A stretch of 64,000 nucleotides of DNA from Mumia sp. zg.B17 (GTDB taxonomy: Bacteria; Actinomycetota; Actinomycetes; Propionibacteriales; Nocardioidaceae), in assembly GCF_019550915.1 (NCBI RefSeq), contig NZ_JAHWCI010000002.1:434001-498000 (forward strand), written 5' to 3'. Of the stretch, positions 17,597 to 25,464 are shown piece by piece (within the stretch, counting starts at the first letter, position 1; the number at the start of each line of letters is the position of its first letter). A model generated the notes under the pieces. The model was not told the DNA's origin. It was given only the letters and a program-made list of their open reading frames with translations, and searched no databases. A program made the position numbers and the translations under genes.

Positions 17597-18706
17597 ATGA
17601 ACGAGACGGTGGACATGACGGTGTTCTGGGCAGTGGTCGCCGCGCGCCTGCTGGTCCCGTTGCTGATCTTCACGTTCCCCCTGCCGGGGATCGTCGCCTG
17701 CATGCTGCTCGACGGTGTCGACCAGACGATCTTCCAGACCTTCACGTCGCTCGACCTCACGCACTACCAGAGCTATGACAAGGCGCTCGACGTCTTCTAC
17801 CTCTCGCTCGCCTACGTGGCCACGATGCGCAACTGGACGAGCCGCCCGGCGTTCGAGGTGGCCCGGTTCCTCTTCTTCTACCGCCTGGTGGGGACGACGA
17901 TCTTCGAGCTGACCGGCGGCACCCACCGGTGGCTGCTGCTGGTCTTCCCCAACACGTTCGAGTACTTCTTCATCTTCTACGAGCTCGTGCGTCTGCGATG
18001 GGACCCGAAGCGCTTCTCGATGCGCTGGTGGATCGCCGCGGCAGCGGTGATCTGGGTCGTCATCAAGATCCCGCAGGAGGCGTGGATCCACGTCTTCAAG
18101 CTCGACCTGACCGACACCATCCGTGACGTCGGCTGGTTCCTGCCCGCGATGGTCTTCGCGGCACTTGTCCTCGCGGCGGTCTTCTGGTTCGTCGTACGAC
18201 CGCGGCTCGCCCCACCCGACCACGCCTGGCAGGTCGTGGCGCCACCGATCCCCGCCGAGATCGACAGGGAGCGGGAACGGGCGGCGTTCCGGGTCGCGCA
18301 CGGCAAGGTCCTGGATGCCCAGCTGGGCGAGAAGACCGTGATCGTCGCGCTCGTGAGCATCATCATCGCCAACATCGTGCCGAGCGTCCGTACGTCGCCG
18401 TTCGACATCGCCGTGAGCTGCACCGTGCTGGTGGTCGTGAACTCCTTCCTCGGACTGTGGACAGCCCGACGCGGTGGTGGACTCGAGTCGGCGGTCACCA
18501 CGTTCTTCGCGCTGTCGGCGCTCAACATCGGACTGGTGCTGGTGGCGAGCCTGGTCCTCCCGAACAACGAGCAGTTCTTCCTCACGGCTGGCTTCTTCTT
18601 CGTGTTCCTCCTGACGCTGATCGTCAGCCTGTACGACCGCTACCGTCCTGTGCTCGACGTCCGGACAGGTGGCGTGCGAACGGGACCGGTAGCCTCGGCG
18701 CCGTGA
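17597..18706 (+). CDS. Polytopic integral membrane protein, unknown function
   Basis: This 369-residue protein has about eight or nine hydrophobic helices, for instance VFWAVVAARLLVPLLIFTF and IVALVSIIIANIVP, with a charged loop AEIDRERERAAFRVAHGK in the middle. I do not recognise a transporter signature. A strong GGAGG is six bases from the ATG. The stop codon overlaps the GTG of the asparaginase in GTGA, so translation of the two is coupled. With the upstream acylase it may form a unit for amide degradation or uptake. Confidence 0.75.
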   Translation: MNETVDMTVFWAVVAARLLVPLLIFTFPLPGIVACMLLDGVDQTIFQTFTSLDLTHYQSYDKALDVFYLSLAYVATMRNWTSRPAFEVARFLFFYRLVGTTIFELTGGTHRWLLLVFPNTFEYFFIFYELVRLRWDPKRFSMRWWIAAAAVIWVVIKIPQEAWIHVFKLDLTDTIRDVGWFLPAMVFAALVLAAVFWFVVRPRLAPPDHAWQVVAPPIPAEIDRERERAAFRVAHGKVLDAQLGEKTVIVALVSIIIANIVPSVRTSPFDIAVSCTVLVVVNSFLGLWTARRGGGLESAVTTFFALSALNIGLVLVASLVLPNNEQFFLTAGFFFVFLLTLIVSLYDRYRPVLDVRTGGVRTGPVASAP

Positions 18707-19731
18707 CCGACGGCCTGACGACACGCGGACGTGCCGAGGTCCGGACGTCGCCGGGACTCGGCGGGCGGCGCGGCGTCCTCGTCATCGTCACCGGCGGCAC
18801 CGCCACCATGTCGCCGGGATCCGGCGGCGGCCTGGAGGTCAGTGCCGAGGGCGTCGACGTGCTGCGGGCGGTGGTCGACGGATGGGCGGCGGTCCGCCAC
18901 GTCCCGGCCGAGCTGGTCCTCGACCTCCCGCTGCGAGACAGCGCGGAGATGGGTCCGCAGGACTGGAACCGGTGGCAGCGGCAGATCCGTGCGGCGCTCC
19001 CGTCGGTCGCCGGTGTCGTCCTCGTGCACGGCACGGACAGCATGGCCTTCAGCGCCGGTGCTCTCGCGTACGCGCTGGCCGACGCTCCGCGTCCGGTGGT
19101 GCTCACCGGAGCCCAGCGTGGCCCGAACGAGCCGGGGAGCGACGTGGCGGACAACCTGAGGCTCGCGCTCGACGCCGCCATCGAGGACCGGCCCGGGGTC
19201 TCGGTCGCGTTCGCCGGGCGCGTTCTCGCCGCCGCGACGGCATGGAAGCGCTCCACCACCGACCTCGACGGCTTCGCCGGTGACCCGGGCACCAGCCGGC
19301 GCCGGTCGGCACTCCTGCCGGTCGACCGCTTCCAGGCGTACGCCGCGGAGCGGTTCGTCGCCCTCGCCACCGTCACTCTCGACCACTGGCACGACCAGCT
19401 CGCCTGGTCACGGGAGCCGGCCGGTGTGGTGGTGCGGGTGTTCGGGGGCGGGACCGCCCCGCGTGACCCGGTGGCCGAGTCACGACTGCTGGACCTGCGC
19501 GACGCGGGGATCCCGGTGGTGGCGGTGAGCCAGACACCGGCGGCCGTGGTCGATCTGACCCGGTACGCCGCCGGTCGGGTCCTGGTGGAGGGAGGCGTGG
19601 TCAGCTGTGGGGCGATGACCGTGGAGGCGGCGTACACGAAGCTCCACTACCTGCTCGGCTGCGGGCTCACCTACGACGAGCTGACCGCGGCCCTGGCCGA
19701 GGATCTCGTCGGCGAAGCTCGCCTGGCCTGA
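18703..19731 (+). CDS. L-asparaginase (type I/II fold)
   Basis: The 342-residue protein carries both asparaginase active-site triads: VIVTGGTATM (nucleophile Thr33) and VLVHGTDSM (second Thr-Asp pair). GAQRGPNEPGSDVADNL, a family loop, is also present, along with the C-terminal AMTVEAAYTKLHYLLG. It hydrolyses asparagine or related amides to aspartate and ammonia. No signal peptide is apparent. The GTG overlaps the stop of the membrane protein by four bases, and the longer frame upstream lies inside that gene in another frame. Confidence 0.88.
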   Translation: MTDGLTTRGRAEVRTSPGLGGRRGVLVIVTGGTATMSPGSGGGLEVSAEGVDVLRAVVDGWAAVRHVPAELVLDLPLRDSAEMGPQDWNRWQRQIRAALPSVAGVVLVHGTDSMAFSAGALAYALADAPRPVVLTGAQRGPNEPGSDVADNLRLALDAAIEDRPGVSVAFAGRVLAAATAWKRSTTDLDGFAGDPGTSRRRSALLPVDRFQAYAAERFVALATVTLDHWHDQLAWSREPAGVVVRVFGGGTAPRDPVAESRLLDLRDAGIPVVAVSQTPAAVVDLTRYAAGRVLVEGGVVSCGAMTVEAAYTKLHYLLGCGLTYDELTAALAEDLVGEARLA

Positions 19732-19752
19732 CACGACCTGGCTGATTTGTCC

Positions 19753-19762
19753 GATTGCAATC
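19753..19762. promoter_or_regulatory. Perfect 10-bp palindrome upstream of the heme peroxidase
   Basis: GATTGCAATC is its own reverse complement and stands out in a GC-rich background, 115 bases before the peroxidase start. It may be an operator half of a larger site; evidence is sequence symmetry only. Confidence 0.3.
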
Positions 19763-19876
19763 ACGCCTGATCGTGACCCTCGTGCGGGGCAGGCTCGAGA
19801 TCGGCGGGCCCTCGACCGCCACCACGCCGGCGCTGTCGTGCCGGTGTCTCGGGAATCCACCTGCGAGGAGAGCACC

Positions 19877-21469
19877 ATGGCCACAACCACCGGGCACGAG
19901 ACGACCTCCGCCGAGGAGCGCCCGCCCACACCGGCGCCCGAGCCGACCACGCCCACGAGGCCGGTCCACCACGGGGCGTCACAGCGGGGGATCGACATGA
20001 TCCCGTCGTCGTCGTTCAAGTCCGGCCGCTTCGGACGGATGTTCCGACACCTCCCGGTGTTCGAGCATGCCGCCGACGACATGACCGCTCTGGCACAGCG
20101 CATGGTCGAGCCGGCCGGACCACCCGCCGCAGAGAACCCCGACATCCCGTCCGGATACACCTACTTCGGGCAGTTCGTCGACCACGACATCACGTTCGAC
20201 CCGGTGTCGAGCCTGCGTCGTCAGAACGACCCGGACGCGCTGCACAACTTCCGTACGCCGCGGTTCGACCTGGACTCGCTGTACGGGCGCGGTCCCGCGG
20301 ACCAGCCGTACCTGTACGACGACTCCGGCCCGGTGACGAAGATGCGGCTCGGTGAGGACGTCGGCGTCGTCCCGACCGAGACCAGCGGTGCGGGGCCCGA
20401 CCTCCCGAGGAACGAGCCGCGGCAGCGCACGAGCGGTGAGGAGGTCTTCTTCGGGCGGGCGCTCATCGGGGATCCCCGCAACGACGAGAACCTGCTCGTG
20501 TCACAGCTCCACGTCTCGATGCTGCAGTTCCACAACCGCGTCGCCGACGTCGTGGGAGCGACCACCCCGCTCACTGGCGACGACGCGTTCAAGGAGACCC
20601 AGCGCCTGGTCAGGTGGCACTACCAGTGGGTGGTCGTGCACGACTTCCTCCGGCGGATCGTCGGTCAGGCGGTCGTCGACGACATCCTGCGCACGGAGAC
20701 CTTCGTCTCCGGCCGCGACGGGGCGACGACGTCCTTGGTACGGCCAACGTTCCAGTTCTACGAGCCGGCCCACGAGGCCTACATCCCGGTGGAGTTCGCC
20801 GTGGCGGCCTACCGGTTCGGGCACTCGATGATCCGCGGCCGCTACCACATCAACGACTTCGTCCGGAACGCACGAGGGGCGCAGGGCCCCATCCCGATCT
20901 TCGGCACGGAGCTGCCGCCCGACGAGCTGTCGAACCTCAACGGCTTCCGTCGTCTGCCTCCCCAGTGGGCGGTCGAGTGGAAGTTCATGGTCGACATGCC
21001 TGGCTCGGATACTCCTGCGCAGGCGTCGCTGCCCATCGATACGCAGCTCGCGCGGCCCTTGGCGGACCTTCCGCTCTCGGTGTCGGCACACCCGCCGCAC
21101 GCCCTCGCGGAGCGCAACCTGCAGCGCGGGGTCGCGCTCGGGCTTCCGGCCGGCAACACGGTCGCCCGCGCGATGGGCGTCGACCCGCTCGACGCGGCCA
21201 CGCTCGGGATCGGCGACCTCAGCGAGGACCTCCGCATGCATCCGCCTCTGTGGTTCTACATCCTCAAGGAGGCCGAGACGCTCGCGGACGGCAAGACGCT
21301 CGGACCGGTCGGTGGGCGAATCGTCGCCGAGGTCCTCATCGGTCTCCTCAACGAGGACCCGCTGTCGTACCTCAGCGTGGAGCCCAACTGGAGGCCGCAG
21401 GCACCGATGGCCCGCGACGACGGCAGCTTCGACCTGCCGCAGCTCCTGCGGTTCGCCAAGGAGGGATGA
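19877..21469 (+). CDS. Animal-type heme peroxidase family protein
   Basis: The 530-residue protein belongs to the peroxidase-cyclooxygenase superfamily. Seen are GQFVDHDITFD with Asp102 (heme ester) and distal His103, RALIGDPRNDENLLVSQLH with the catalytic Arg, and AAYRFGHSMIRGRY with proximal His316. WFYILKEAETLADGKTLGPVGGRIVAEVLIG near the C-terminus is also conserved. It should use hydrogen peroxide to oxidise halides or organic substrates. The N-terminal 45 residues are Thr/Pro/Glu-rich and not a signal peptide. The start at 19877 has GAGGAG six bases upstream. Confidence 0.9.
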   Translation: MATTTGHETTSAEERPPTPAPEPTTPTRPVHHGASQRGIDMIPSSSFKSGRFGRMFRHLPVFEHAADDMTALAQRMVEPAGPPAAENPDIPSGYTYFGQFVDHDITFDPVSSLRRQNDPDALHNFRTPRFDLDSLYGRGPADQPYLYDDSGPVTKMRLGEDVGVVPTETSGAGPDLPRNEPRQRTSGEEVFFGRALIGDPRNDENLLVSQLHVSMLQFHNRVADVVGATTPLTGDDAFKETQRLVRWHYQWVVVHDFLRRIVGQAVVDDILRTETFVSGRDGATTSLVRPTFQFYEPAHEAYIPVEFAVAAYRFGHSMIRGRYHINDFVRNARGAQGPIPIFGTELPPDELSNLNGFRRLPPQWAVEWKFMVDMPGSDTPAQASLPIDTQLARPLADLPLSVSAHPPHALAERNLQRGVALGLPAGNTVARAMGVDPLDAATLGIGDLSEDLRMHPPLWFYILKEAETLADGKTLGPVGGRIVAEVLIGLLNEDPLSYLSVEPNWRPQAPMARDDGSFDLPQLLRFAKEG

Positions 21470-21560
21470 TCACCGTCCGAACCTGCGCGTGACGAACCCG
21501 GCGGTGGAGACCAGCGCTCGTACGTCGGCATGGCCGATACCGGGCCGTTAGCGTGGAGCC

Positions 21561-22382
21561 ATGGCAGGGTCGCGACGCGTTCGGGTCGGGATCTCGGGCT
21601 GGAGCTACGGATCATGGCGCGGCGACTTCTACCCACGAGGGCTCAGACAGGCCGACGAGCTGGCCTACGTCGCGCAGCGCATGGACACCGCTGAGGTCAA
21701 CGCGAGCTTCTACCGACTGCAGCGGCCGACGACGTACGCGCGCTGGTACGAGGCGACGCCCAAGGGCTTCCGGTTCGCCGTGAAGGGCAGTCGTCTGCTC
21801 ACGCACCTCCTCCGGCTGCGCGACGCGGAGCAGCCGCTCGCGACCTTCCTCGCCTCCGGCGTGCTCGCGCTGCGCGAGAAGATCGGGCCGCTCCTGTGGC
21901 AGCTCCCGGCCCGCGGCGCCCCCACCCCGGAGTCGCTCGACGCGTTCTGCAGCCTGCTGCCGCGCACGTACGGTCAGGCCGTCACGCTGGCACGCCGGCA
22001 CGGACCGCAGGTCGGTGGCGATCGTGTCTGGCTGCCGGGCGCCGTCGAGGGAGGGCAGCGCCCGATCCAGCACGCGGTGGAGGTCCGGACCACAGACGGG
22101 CTGGACGAGGTCGTCGAGGTGCTCCGGCGCCACCGCGTCGCACTGGTCGTCTCCGACGGGGCAGGCCGGTGGCCGATCATCGAGAGGCCGACGGCCTCGT
22201 TCGCCTATGTGCGGCTGCACGGCCACACCGACCTCTACCACGGCGGCTACTCGGTCCAGCGGCTCCGGACCTGGGCCGACCGCATCAGATCCTGGGACCA
22301 GCCGACGTGGGTGTACTTCGACAACGATGCGGACGGACGCGCCCCGTACGACGCCGTCGCCCTCGGTCGGATCCTCGGCTGA
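21561..22382 (+). CDS. DUF72 (YecE-like) family protein
   Basis: The 273-residue TIM-barrel-like protein has the family motifs VGISGWSYGSWRGDFYP, NASFYRLQRPTTYARWYEATPKGFRFAVKGSR and, at the end, ASFAYVRLHGHTDLYHGGY and WVYFDNDADGRAPYDA. Function of DUF72 proteins is not established. A TAGCGT hexamer (21549-21554) places the predicted transcription start on the A of the ATG, so it is probably leaderless. Confidence 0.87.
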   Translation: MAGSRRVRVGISGWSYGSWRGDFYPRGLRQADELAYVAQRMDTAEVNASFYRLQRPTTYARWYEATPKGFRFAVKGSRLLTHLLRLRDAEQPLATFLASGVLALREKIGPLLWQLPARGAPTPESLDAFCSLLPRTYGQAVTLARRHGPQVGGDRVWLPGAVEGGQRPIQHAVEVRTTDGLDEVVEVLRRHRVALVVSDGAGRWPIIERPTASFAYVRLHGHTDLYHGGYSVQRLRTWADRIRSWDQPTWVYFDNDADGRAPYDAVALGRILG

Positions 22383-22457
22383 TCGGGACTCGCCACGACG
22401 ACGTGGCCGCTGCGCTCGCGACCGGCGGGGCGACCACGGCGAGCCTAGAGTTCCAGG

Positions 22458-23597
22458 ATGGACCGTCTCGACATCATCGCCATCGTGCTCGCCGGGGGCA
22501 AGGGAAGCCGCCTCGGCGAGCTCACCGACCGACGCGCCAAGCCCGCTCTTCCGGTCGCCGGGACCTACCGGCTCGTCGACATCGTGCTGTCGAACCTCGT
22601 GCACAGCGGGATCAGCGACGTGTGGATGATCGAGCAGTACCTGCCGGGCAGCCTCAACGAGCACCTCGCGCACGGCCGCCCGTGGGACCTCGACCGATCC
22701 TGGGGAGGGCTCCAGGTGCTGCCGCCCTTCGAGGGGACGGAGGGGAGCGGGTTCGCGCAAGGCAACGCCGACGCCATCGCCCGCCAGGTGGAGGCACTGC
22801 GGGACCGCTCGCCCGACGTCGTCCTCGTCCTGAGCGCCGACCACCTCTACACCCTCGACCTGCGCGACGTCCTCGAGACGCACACGAACGCGGACGCCGA
22901 CCTCACGGTCGTGACCACCACAGGCGTCCCGGACGCTTCACGCCACGGCGTCCTCGAGACCGACGACGACGGCCGTGTGACCGGCTTCGCGTACAAGCCG
23001 GACGAGCCGGCCACCGACCTGGTCGCCGCCGAGATCTTCGTCTACCGGACGACGGCGCTCCTCGACACCATCGACGAGCTCCTGAAGAAGCACGACCAGC
23101 TCGACGACTACGGCGACCAGCTCGTACCTCACCTGGTGGACCACGCTCGCGTGGTGGAGCACAGGCTGGAGTCCTACTGGCGGGACCTCGGCACGATCAA
23201 CGGCTACTGGCAGGCGCACATGGACCTGCTGGACCGGACCGGTGTCAGGCTCGACGACCCGCAGTGGCCCATCCGGACCGCAGCACCCGTCCGCCTGCCG
23301 GCCTGGCTCGCGCCGTCCGCCGAGGTCCACGAGGCGCTGCTCGCCCCCGGCAGCCGCGTCGCCGGCTCGGTGCGGCACAGCGTCGTCGGACCGGACTGCC
23401 AGATCGCCGAGGGCGCCGAGGTCATCGACAGCGTCCTGCTCGAAGGGGTCAGCGTCGGGGCAGGGGTGCGTCTCGTCGGCGTGGTGGCCGACGCCGGCGC
23501 GGAGATCACCGGTGGCTCGGCGCGCGGTTCCGACGACGCCGTGACCTTGATCAGCGCCGACGGCAGCGTCTCCGACCGCGAGCCGCGCGAGGGGTGA
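22458..23597 (+). CDS. GlgC-like sugar nucleotidyltransferase (ADP-glucose pyrophosphorylase family)
   Basis: The 379-residue protein has the nucleotidyltransferase start IIAIVLAGGKGSRLGELTDRRAKPALPV, then YRLVDIVLSNLVHSG, LSADHLYTLD and SYWRDLGTINGYWQAHMDLL. A short left-handed beta-helix (SRVAGSVRHSVVGPDCQIAEG) follows. True GlgC has a QGTADAI loop; here it reads QGNADAI, and the C-terminus is shorter, so the activating ligand or sugar may differ. It is leaderless by its TAGAGT hexamer (22446-22451). No other glycogen genes are nearby. Confidence 0.85.
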   Translation: MDRLDIIAIVLAGGKGSRLGELTDRRAKPALPVAGTYRLVDIVLSNLVHSGISDVWMIEQYLPGSLNEHLAHGRPWDLDRSWGGLQVLPPFEGTEGSGFAQGNADAIARQVEALRDRSPDVVLVLSADHLYTLDLRDVLETHTNADADLTVVTTTGVPDASRHGVLETDDDGRVTGFAYKPDEPATDLVAAEIFVYRTTALLDTIDELLKKHDQLDDYGDQLVPHLVDHARVVEHRLESYWRDLGTINGYWQAHMDLLDRTGVRLDDPQWPIRTAAPVRLPAWLAPSAEVHEALLAPGSRVAGSVRHSVVGPDCQIAEGAEVIDSVLLEGVSVGAGVRLVGVVADAGAEITGGSARGSDDAVTLISADGSVSDREPREG

Positions 23598-23645
23598 GGC
23601 CGGGGACCTCGATCTCCCACGACGCGGTCAACTAGGCTGGCGGGC

Positions 23646-24230
23646 GTGAGCACGGTCGTCCACCAGGCAGCAGGCGCGCCCCTCTGGCGCGCGGCGCGCG
23701 CCACGGTGGTCGCCGCGACGGCGCTCTGCGTCGCGTTGCTCGGGCACCTGTCCGGCGGGGGTTCTGTCCCGTCCGGCCGGACGGTTGTGGTGACCGTGGC
23801 GGTCGCGGCCGCGCTGGCCTACCGCCTCGCCGCGCGCCGGTGGACCGTGCGGACGTTGAGCGGGTTCGTGCTCGCGGTCCAGGCCGGCGTCCACCTCTGG
23901 TGCTCGATCGCGGGAGCCCAGGCCGGGCCCGTCGCTCCATCGACGGCATCGCCGGGTGCCGTTCCCGACGCGGCGATGCTCGCCGGCCACCTCGTGGCGA
24001 CCGTCGCGACCGTCGCCCTGCTCCGCCACGGCGACGCCGCCCTCGTCAGCGTCCTGTCGCTGGTCGTCGCCCGGCCGGTGCGCCGCCTCGCGTACGCCGC
24101 AGGTGCGCTGGTCGTCCCGGTTCTCCCGCGTCCGTCGCGTGACGTGCGGTGGGCGACCGACTCGTCGCCGCCGGCCGTCCTTCTGCTCGGCCCGACGGTC
24201 AGCCGTCGCGGCCCCCCTGTGCGGGTCTGA
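23646..24230 (+). CDS. Membrane protein of the copper operon, unknown function
   Basis: The 194-residue product has four to five hydrophobic stretches and histidines next to or within them (ALLGHLSGG, AGVHLWCSIAG, MLAGHLVATV, LLRHGDAAL). It leads the operon whose next genes are YcnI, CopC and CopD-CtaG, and analogous small membrane proteins accompany this set in other actinobacteria. A role in copper passage or insertion is inferred from position. The GTG start follows a TAGGCT hexamer (23633-23638) by seven bases. The C-terminal 35 residues are a non-membrane tail. Confidence 0.7.
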   Translation: MSTVVHQAAGAPLWRAARATVVAATALCVALLGHLSGGGSVPSGRTVVVTVAVAAALAYRLAARRWTVRTLSGFVLAVQAGVHLWCSIAGAQAGPVAPSTASPGAVPDAAMLAGHLVATVATVALLRHGDAALVSVLSLVVARPVRRLAYAAGALVVPVLPRPSRDVRWATDSSPPAVLLLGPTVSRRGPPVRV

Positions 24231-24268
24231 CCCTCCGTCACGCACCCCCACCAGCAGAAAGCACCAGC

Positions 24269-24928
24269 ATGAAGACGTTCGTCGTGCGATCCGGCGTGCT
24301 CGCCGGATCTGCAGCCCTCGCCCTCGCCACCGTCCCGCCGGCCGCCGCCCACGTCGGCGTCGACGCCCCGGACGCGGCGAAGGGTGGATGGTCCACCCTG
24401 TCCTTCCGCGTCCCGGCCGAGTCCGACACCGCCAGGACCACCGGTCTCACCGTCACCTTCCCCAAGGGCGTGACGTTCGAGTTCGTCAGCACCCGGACGA
24501 AGCCGGGGTGGAAGGTCACCAAGGTCGAGGACCGGTCCGTGACCTGGACCGCCGAGCCCGGCGCCGGTATCGCGCCGGGCGAGTTCGACGTGTTCGACCT
24601 GCGGGTCGGACCGCTGCCCACCGACACCGACACTCTCGTGTTCCCCGCCACCCAGACCTACTCCGACGGCTCTTCGGTGGCCTGGGACCAGCCAACCGAG
24701 GAGGGAGCCGAGGAGCCCGAGCGCCCCGCGCCGGTGGTCACACTGGCCGACGCCGGGGAGGGCGGCCACGGGTCGCACGGCGCCCAGACCACCGACGACT
24801 CCTCGGACGCCGCCGACGACGACTCCGAGGGCGTCGACGGCTGGTTGGTCGGCGGGATCGCGGTCCTGGCCCTCGCGGTCGGCGTGCTGGGCGCCAGCCT
24901 TGTCCGCAGGAGGTCACGGTCCTCATGA
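24269..24928 (+). CDS. ycnI: YcnI-family (DUF1775) copper-binding protein
   Basis: The 219-residue protein has a Sec signal ending PPAAA, so the mature protein would begin with His28 (HVGVDAP), the known monohistidine-brace copper ligand of this family. The DUF1775 core (GWSTLSFRVPAES, TVTFPKGVTFEFV, PGEFDVFDLRVGPLP) follows, then an acidic Asp/Ser linker and a C-terminal membrane helix with RRRSRSS inside. It should hold copper on the outer membrane face. Its stop overlaps the CopC start (ATGA). Confidence 0.9.
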   Translation: MKTFVVRSGVLAGSAALALATVPPAAAHVGVDAPDAAKGGWSTLSFRVPAESDTARTTGLTVTFPKGVTFEFVSTRTKPGWKVTKVEDRSVTWTAEPGAGIAPGEFDVFDLRVGPLPTDTDTLVFPATQTYSDGSSVAWDQPTEEGAEEPERPAPVVTLADAGEGGHGSHGAQTTDDSSDAADDDSEGVDGWLVGGIAVLALAVGVLGASLVRRRSRSS

Positions 24929-25464
24929 ACCGGGCCGCTCGCAGCGTGCGCGACGCCGCGCTCGTCTGCGTCTCCGTCGTCGGGCTGCTGCTGCTCAGCA
25001 GCCCGGCGGCGGTCGGTCACGCCGCCCTGGTGTCCAGCTCGCCCGAGGACGGCTCCACGGTGGCGACGCTGCCCGCCGAGATCGTGCTGACCTTCAACGA
25101 GAGGGTCACCACGCCCGCGTTCGTCGTGGTGGAGGCCCCTGACGGCACCGACGTCACGGCCGGCGAGGCACGGACTGACGGGGTGGCGGTGCGCGCCCGG
25201 CTCGACGACGCCGAGATCGCGGGGGAGTACCGGGCCTCGTACCGCGTCGTCTCCGCCGACGGCCACCCCATCAGCGGATCGGTGTTCTTCACCGTGACCG
25301 AGGGGCGTACCGTCGACAAGACCCGGGCCGACGACCAGGAGGCCCACCAGGAGAGCTTCCTTCACGCGCACCGTGCACACTTTCTGTGGGGTGCCGCCGG
25401 AGTGGTCGCCGCGGCAGCGCTCCTCCTGTGGCCGCGGCGGCGAGAGGACAAGGAGTCGTCATGA
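24925..25464 (+). CDS. copC: CopC-domain copper-binding protein
   Basis: The 179-residue product has a signal peptide ending SSPAAVG, exposing His32 (HAALVSSSPEDGSTV) as the N-terminal copper ligand. The second copper-site motif is VVSADGHPISGSVFFTV. A C-terminal helix and arginine cluster (LLLWPRRRED) anchor it. This is the actinobacterial membrane-anchored CopC. Both ends overlap neighbours by four bases (ATGA), so YcnI, CopC and CopD are translated in a coupled way. A second His-rich stretch (QESFLHAHRAHFLW) precedes the anchor helix. Confidence 0.92.
   Translation: MNRAARSVRDAALVCVSVVGLLLLSSPAAVGHAALVSSSPEDGSTVATLPAEIVLTFNERVTTPAFVVVEAPDGTDVTAGEARTDGVAVRARLDDAEIAGEYRASYRVVSADGHPISGSVFFTVTEGRTVDKTRADDQEAHQESFLHAHRAHFLWGAAGVVAAAALLLWPRRREDKESS

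Noticed and set aside
15941-18724. A 927-codon reverse-strand open frame
   Set aside because: It is antisense to the acylase and membrane protein genes; composition is low-complexity and no domain is recognisable.
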